Below the pieces are notes generated by a model. That model was not told the DNA's origin and ran no database searches. It saw only the letters and a program-made list of their open reading frames with translations. Made by a program: the position numbers and the translations under genes. A stretch of DNA of 18,276 bases from QHWT01 sp963755695 (lineage in GTDB: Bacteria > Acidobacteriota > Vicinamibacteria > Vicinamibacterales > 2-12-FULL-66-21), in contig CAVWLB010000014.1 of the NCBI GenBank assembly GCA_963755695.1, positions 1 to 18,276 on the forward strand. The letters run 5' to 3'. Shown in pieces: positions 14,779-18,276 of this stretch (positions are counted from its first letter, which is position 1; each line of letters opens with the position of its first letter).

Positions 14779-16545
14779 TCAGGCCTCGCACTGCGGCACG
14801 AAGTCCTTGGCCGCGCCGGGAACGCTGTACTCGTACGGTCCGCGGTGCGCTTCCGGGGCGACGAGGAAATTGCCGTGCGGCGGAGGTGAAGGAGCCGCCC
14901 ACTCGATCGTCGTGGCCTGCCACGGGTTGTCGTCGGTCTTCTCCCCCTTCCAGATGCTCCAGAAGAAATTGAAGATGAAGGGAATCTGGAAGAGCGCCAT
15001 GATCCACGCGCCCCAGGAGGACACGACGTTCCAGATGCAGGACCGGCTGCGCGAAAGTCGTAGCCCGCCCCGCCGTCATACAGTCGCCGCGAGACGCCGG
15101 CCAGCCCCACGAGGAACATCGGCATGAAGACGACGTTCATGCAGACGAACGAGCCGAAGAAATGGATCTTGCCCGAGCGTCTCGTTCATCTTCCGCCCGG
15201 TCGCCTTCGGGTACCAGTAGTAGATCCCCGCAAAGAGCGCGAAGATCGTCCCCGGAGCGACGACGTAGTGGAAGTGGGCGATGACGTAGTAGGTGTCGTG
15301 CAGCGGGATGTCCGCGACGTTCAAGCCGAGCGGAAGCCCGGTGAGCCCGCCGATGCCGAACATCGGGAGAAAGGCGACCGCGAAGAGCATGGGCGTGTTG
15401 AAGCGTATCGATCCGCCCCAGAGCGAGATGATCAGGGCCGTGAGGATCACGACCGATGGGATCGAGATGATCATCGTGGTCGTCTGGAAGAACGCCGCCA
15501 TCGCCGTCCCCATGCCGGTCATGAACATGTGGTGCGCCCACACGATGAACGACATGAAGCCGAGGAAGACGAGCGAGTAGACCATCGAACGGTAGCCCCA
15601 CAGGGGCTTCCGCGTGTTGTTCGCGATGATCTCGGCCACGATGCCCATCGCGGGAAGGATCAGGACGTAGACTTCCGGGTGCGCCAGGAACCAGAACAGG
15701 TGCTGCCAGAGGAGCGGGTTGCCTCCGCCGGCATTTGGAGGACCTGGCCGCTGACCACCAGGCCGCTCGGGAGGAAGAAGCTCGTGCCGGCCACGCGATC
15801 CATCAGCTGCATGACCCCCGCGGCCTCGAGCGGCGGGAAGGCCAGGAGCAGGAGGAAGGCCGTGACGAACTGGGCCCACACGAAGAAGGGGAATCGCATG
15901 AACGTCAGCCCCTTCGCGCGGAGCTGGATCGTGGTCGTGATGAAGTTGATCGCGCCGAGCAGCGACGAGGTGATCAGGAAGATCATCCCGATGAGCCACA
16001 TCGTCTGGCCCGTGCCCGCGATGACGGAGAGGGGCGCGTAGGAGGTCCACCCGGACTGCGCGGCTCCCCCGGGGACGAAAAAGCTGACGAGCATCGTCAC
16101 GCCGCCGAGGAAGAAGAACCAGTAGCTCGCCATGTTGAGCTTCGGGAAGGCCATGTCCGGGGCTCCAATCTGGAGCGGGAGCACGAAGTTCCCGAATCCT
16201 CCGACAGCGAGCGGGACCACGCCGAGGAAGACCATGATGGTGCCGTGCATCGCCCCGAGCTCGTTGTAGAACTCGGGGAGCATCGTCCCGCCCGGCATGC
16301 GCGCCTCGCCGAGGAGCCCGCCGATGCAGCGGCAGCGCGGCGCCCGGGTAGGCGAGCTGCCACCGCATCAGCATCATCAGCGAAAAGCCGAAGAGGAGGA
16401 ACAGCAGGCCGGTGATGGCGTACTGGATGCCGATGACTTTGTGGTCGGTCGAGAAGACGTACTTGCGCCAGAAGCCGAGCTCCTCGTGATGGGCTTCGTG
16501 CGCGGCGTGCGGCTTGTGTGCGGCGACAGCTGCTTGGTCGCTCAT
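14779..16545 (-). CDS. coxA: Cytochrome c oxidase subunit I, five frame changes
   Basis: The catalytic subunit with heme a and the heme a3-CuB site, about 587 residues when frames are joined. Visible landmarks are 'AMHGTIMVF' (heme a ligand), 'FLAHPEVYVLILP' (CuB His, Glu and cross-linked Tyr, as in type A1 oxidases), and 'WAHHMFMTGM' (CuB histidines). 'HDTYYVIAHFHYV' carries the heme a/a3 ligands. The end 'PSPPPHGNF...YEYSVPGAAKDFVPQ' is common in ACIII-associated oxidases. Frames change near 16336 (extra base), 15735 (lost base in an A-run), 15170, 15057 and 15030 (extra bases). All catalytic motifs survive on one side or the other. The start at 16545 (MSDQAAVAAHKPHAAHEAHH) has a GGAGA ribosome site. 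The breaks look like consensus errors because the oxidase operon is otherwise sound. Confidence 0.88.
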
Positions 16546-16564
16546 GCGGCTGTTCTCCGGATCG

Positions 16565-17296
16565 CTACTTCGCGGCGGGCACGGCGAACTTGAAGTTCTG
16601 GGTCTTCGTGTCGCTGGCGCCAACCGTGACCGAGGCCGTCTGCGTCCCCAGCCTCTCGTGCCAGGCGGTGATCTCGTAGGTCCCCGGGTCGAGGCCCGAG
16701 ATCGTGAACTTCCCGTCCGTGCCCGTCACCGAGAAGAAGGGATGGGTGAAGACGGCCGATGTAGGCGCTCATCCACGGGTGGACGTCGCACTTGATGTGG
16801 AAGACCTCCTCCGGCTTGTTGAACACCGTGGTCGCCTCCTTGAGCGTCGGCGGCATCCCCTTGTTGAAGGCCGGGTTGACCTTGGGAAGCGTGTGGATGT
16901 TGTGCAGGACGCCGTCGGAGTTGAGGATCTTGTAGGTCTGGCCGACCATGATCCCCATCACGTGCGGCTTGTACATGACAGCCGTTCTGATCGAGGACCA
17001 CCGGAGTCTTGGGAGCGGGCCAGGTCTTGCCGGCTGGAAGCCCCTTCGAGACCCAGACCAGGATGTTCCCCATGGTGTTGCCGTTGCCGAGGACCAGCAT
17101 CTCGTTCGGCACGGGTGCCGAGTGCTTCTTGGCGCACACGGGGTCGGCGTCCATGGCGAGCGGCTTGAGAGTGGGGGCTTTCCCGTCGAAGGTGACGGTT
17201 CCGGTGATGGTCGACGGCGGCGGCAGCGACGCCCGGCCACGCCAACACCGCAACCAGCCCAGCCGCCAGCCACAACCTCTTCCCTGTCCCGCGCAT
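16565..17296 (-). CDS. Exported cupredoxin-like protein with carboxypeptidase-regulatory-like domain, three frame changes
   Basis: The signal peptide is 'MRGTGKRLWLAAGLVAVLAW'. It is followed by 'STITGTVTFDGKAPTLKPLA', then 'DADPVCAKKH', 'YKPHVMGIMVGQTYKILNSD' and 'GVLHNIHTLPK'. Next comes 'FHIKCDVHPWMSAYIG', with a Cys-x2-His-x2-Met loop like that of amicyanin. The last part, 'FSVTGTDGKFTISGLDPGTY' and 'EITAWHERLGTQTASVTVG', is a carboxypeptidase-regulatory-like beta-sandwich ending 'KFAVPAAK'. With the upstream His in 'LHNIH', the Cys, His and Met could form a type 1 copper site. Frame changes, each one extra base, lie near 17224, 16976 and 16753. The start at 17296 has an excellent AAGGAG site; the ATG at 17314 is the alternative. 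It lies between actF and coxA, 19 bp before coxA, which suggests an electron carrier between the two complexes. Confidence 0.72.
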
Positions 17297-17468
17297 GCTC
17301 GGCTCCTTCGTCATCGACCACCTCTTCTCTCGTCTCGCAGTCGCTTCCGCGCATCCCCGACGCGCCTCTGCGCCGACTGTACCCCGGCGCCTCGCACGCT
17401 CTGCACCGGCTCGCCTCGGGCCGCCGTAGCGAATCCGCGATGGCGGACGGCGCCGACGCGCTCCGACC

Positions 17469-18276
17469 TCAGACGTTCTCGAAGGCAAGCGATTCGGCAA
17501 GCCTCGGGTCGCGCAGCGGGACCAGCGCCTGCCGTCGCATCAGCCAGCCCGCCGCCGCCACGAAGCACCCGCCGACGGCGATGAACGCGGCCACGTCCAG
17601 AACTGACGGACGGATCCCCTCGGGATGGAGCGTCGGCATGACTTGCCAGTAGAGATCCACGAAGTGCATCGCGAGGAGCCACGCTCCCCCGACGGCCAGG
17701 GTCGATCCCCTCCGCTTGACGTCGCGCCCCATCAGGTAGAAGAACGGAACCCCGAAGTGGCCCGCCATGAGGAGGAGCGAGACCGTCTTCCAGGACCCCT
17801 CGATCCGCGCCTTGTACCAAATCGTCTCCTCCGGGAGGTTCGCGTACCAGATGAGGAAGAACTGGGAGAAGGCGATGTAGGCCCAGAACGCCGTGAACGC
17901 GAAGAGGAGCTTTCCGATATCGTGCAGGTGCTCGGCGCTGATGACCGTCTCGAGCAGCCCCGCCCGGCGCATCGCCACCGCGAGACCGAGAGCAGCGCGA
18001 TGAACCCGACGAAGGAGCCCGCGAAGAAATAGACGCCGAAGATGGTCGAGTACCAGTGCGGCGTGAGCGACATGATCCAGTCGATCGAGGCGAACGTCTG
18101 GGTCAGCGCGAGGACGATGATGGCGGGCCCGGCGAGGCGGCGCAGGCGGGCCGACACCGCGGGGTCCCCGGTCACGTCCTGACCGCGCGAGCCGCGGTAG
18201 TACAGGAGGGCCATGAAGGACCAGATGGCGAAGTAGATCGCCGCCCGGATCAGGAAGAACGGCACGTTGAGGTATG
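17469..18276 (-). CDS. actF: Alternative complex III subunit ActF (quinone-binding), partial, one frame change
   Basis: The C-terminal roughly 269 residues of an integral membrane subunit of the quinol:cytochrome c/auracyanin oxidoreductase known as alternative complex III. The gene runs off the window edge, where it begins in mid-protein with 'YLNVPFFLIRAAIYFAIWSF'. Typical stretches are 'ASIDWIMSLTPHWYSTIFGV', 'EHLHDIGKLLFAFTAFWAYI' and 'FSQFFLIWYANLPEETIWY', then 'HFVDLYWQVMPTLHPEG' and the end 'LAESLAFENV'. These match the NrfD-like ActC/ActF membrane subunits, and the length and position beside the oxidase point to ActF. A frame change lies near 17995; one missing base gives 'FIALLLGLAVAMRRAGL'. 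The other act genes presumably lie beyond the window. The 172 bp between its stop and the cupredoxin-like gene shows no clear terminator or promoter. Confidence 0.85.
   Translation of the reverse strand, partial: IPQRAVLPDPGGDLLRHLVLHGPPVLPRLARSGRDRGPRGVGPPAPPRRARHHRPRADPDVRLDRLDHVAHAALVLDHLRRLFLRGLLRRVHRAALGLAVAMRRAGLLETVISAEHLHDIGKLLFAFTAFWAYIAFSQFFLIWYANLPEETIWYKARIEGSWKTVSLLLMAGHFGVPFFYLMGRDVKRRGSTLAVGGAWLLAMHFVDLYWQVMPTLHPEGIRPSVLDVAAFIAVGGCFVAAAGWLMRRQALVPLRDPRLAESLAFENV

Noticed and set aside
14093..15079. A 328-codon minus-strand open frame across coxC
   Set aside because: It overlaps coxC in another frame. Only its first few codons ('FAQPVLH') belong to a real protein, the coxA segment between two frame changes.
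15124..16041. A 305-codon plus-strand open frame
   Set aside because: It is the antisense shadow of coxA, with a highly charged Asp/Arg/Glu composition and no domain.
1..18276. CRISPR arrays, tRNA or rRNA genes, insertion sequences
   Set aside because: No regularly spaced repeats, cloverleaf-like sequence, rRNA-like stretch, transposase frame or long terminal inverted repeats could be seen. The only repeats found are the three hairpin elements and short motifs.

Overview
The window is a GC-rich bacterial chromosome segment, probably from an uncultured soil-type bacterium. Acidobacteriota (Vicinamibacteria-like) fits best. The clues are a beta-propeller (PD40) tail of the kind fused to serine/threonine kinases in that phylum, an alternative complex III gene beside a heme-copper oxidase cluster, and the general gene mix. 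Rokubacteria/Methylomirabilota-like lineages are not excluded. This placement is inference; there is no rRNA or other marker gene here.

Layout. (1) 5-5191, minus strand: a secreted di-heme cytochrome c peroxidase-family protein, a Tat-exported flavin amine oxidase in a two-gene operon with an alpha/beta-hydrolase, and a DoxX-like membrane protein with a late frameshift. (2) About 5346-5916: two gene tails, each lacking its 5' part, joined back to back; this looks like a deletion, rearrangement or assembly joint. (3) 6162-7594, plus strand: an amidohydrolase (N-acyl-D-amino-acid deacylase type) broken by seven single-base frame changes. (4) 7825-12485, plus strand: a compact five-gene unit. 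It encodes a Mrp/NBP35 P-loop ATPase, a small zinc-ribbon plus PCP_red protein, a radical SAM/SPASM protein with its own C-terminal PCP_red domain, an ABC ATPase and an ABC-2 permease. Three copies of a GC-rich hairpin repeat are woven into this unit, two of them inside the radical SAM reading frame. (5) 12511-18276, minus strand: a respiratory cluster read as actF (3' part), a cupredoxin-like protein, coxA, coxC, a subunit IV gene, two small membrane proteins and coxB, with many stop/start overlaps.

How the genes may work together. The respiratory cluster looks like alternative complex III passing electrons to an aa3-type oxidase. The protein encoded between actF and coxA carries an amicyanin-like C-x2-H-x2-M copper loop, so a blue-copper carrier between the two complexes is plausible. 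The neighbouring convergent Mrp / PCP_red / radical SAM / ABC unit is the best candidate for an undescribed system. Its radical SAM enzyme resembles the NirJ/AhbD tetrapyrrole-modifying group, and the PCP_red domain is otherwise known from the protochlorophyllide reductase BchB/ChlB. A tetrapyrrole or related cofactor modification pathway, with a dedicated transporter, is the working hypothesis.

Quality warning. I count about 20 single-base frame changes, 14 of them apparent extra bases, in otherwise well-preserved genes. They cluster in some genes while neighbours are clean. Consensus error is the likeliest cause, so several genes reported here as frameshifted are probably intact in the organism.
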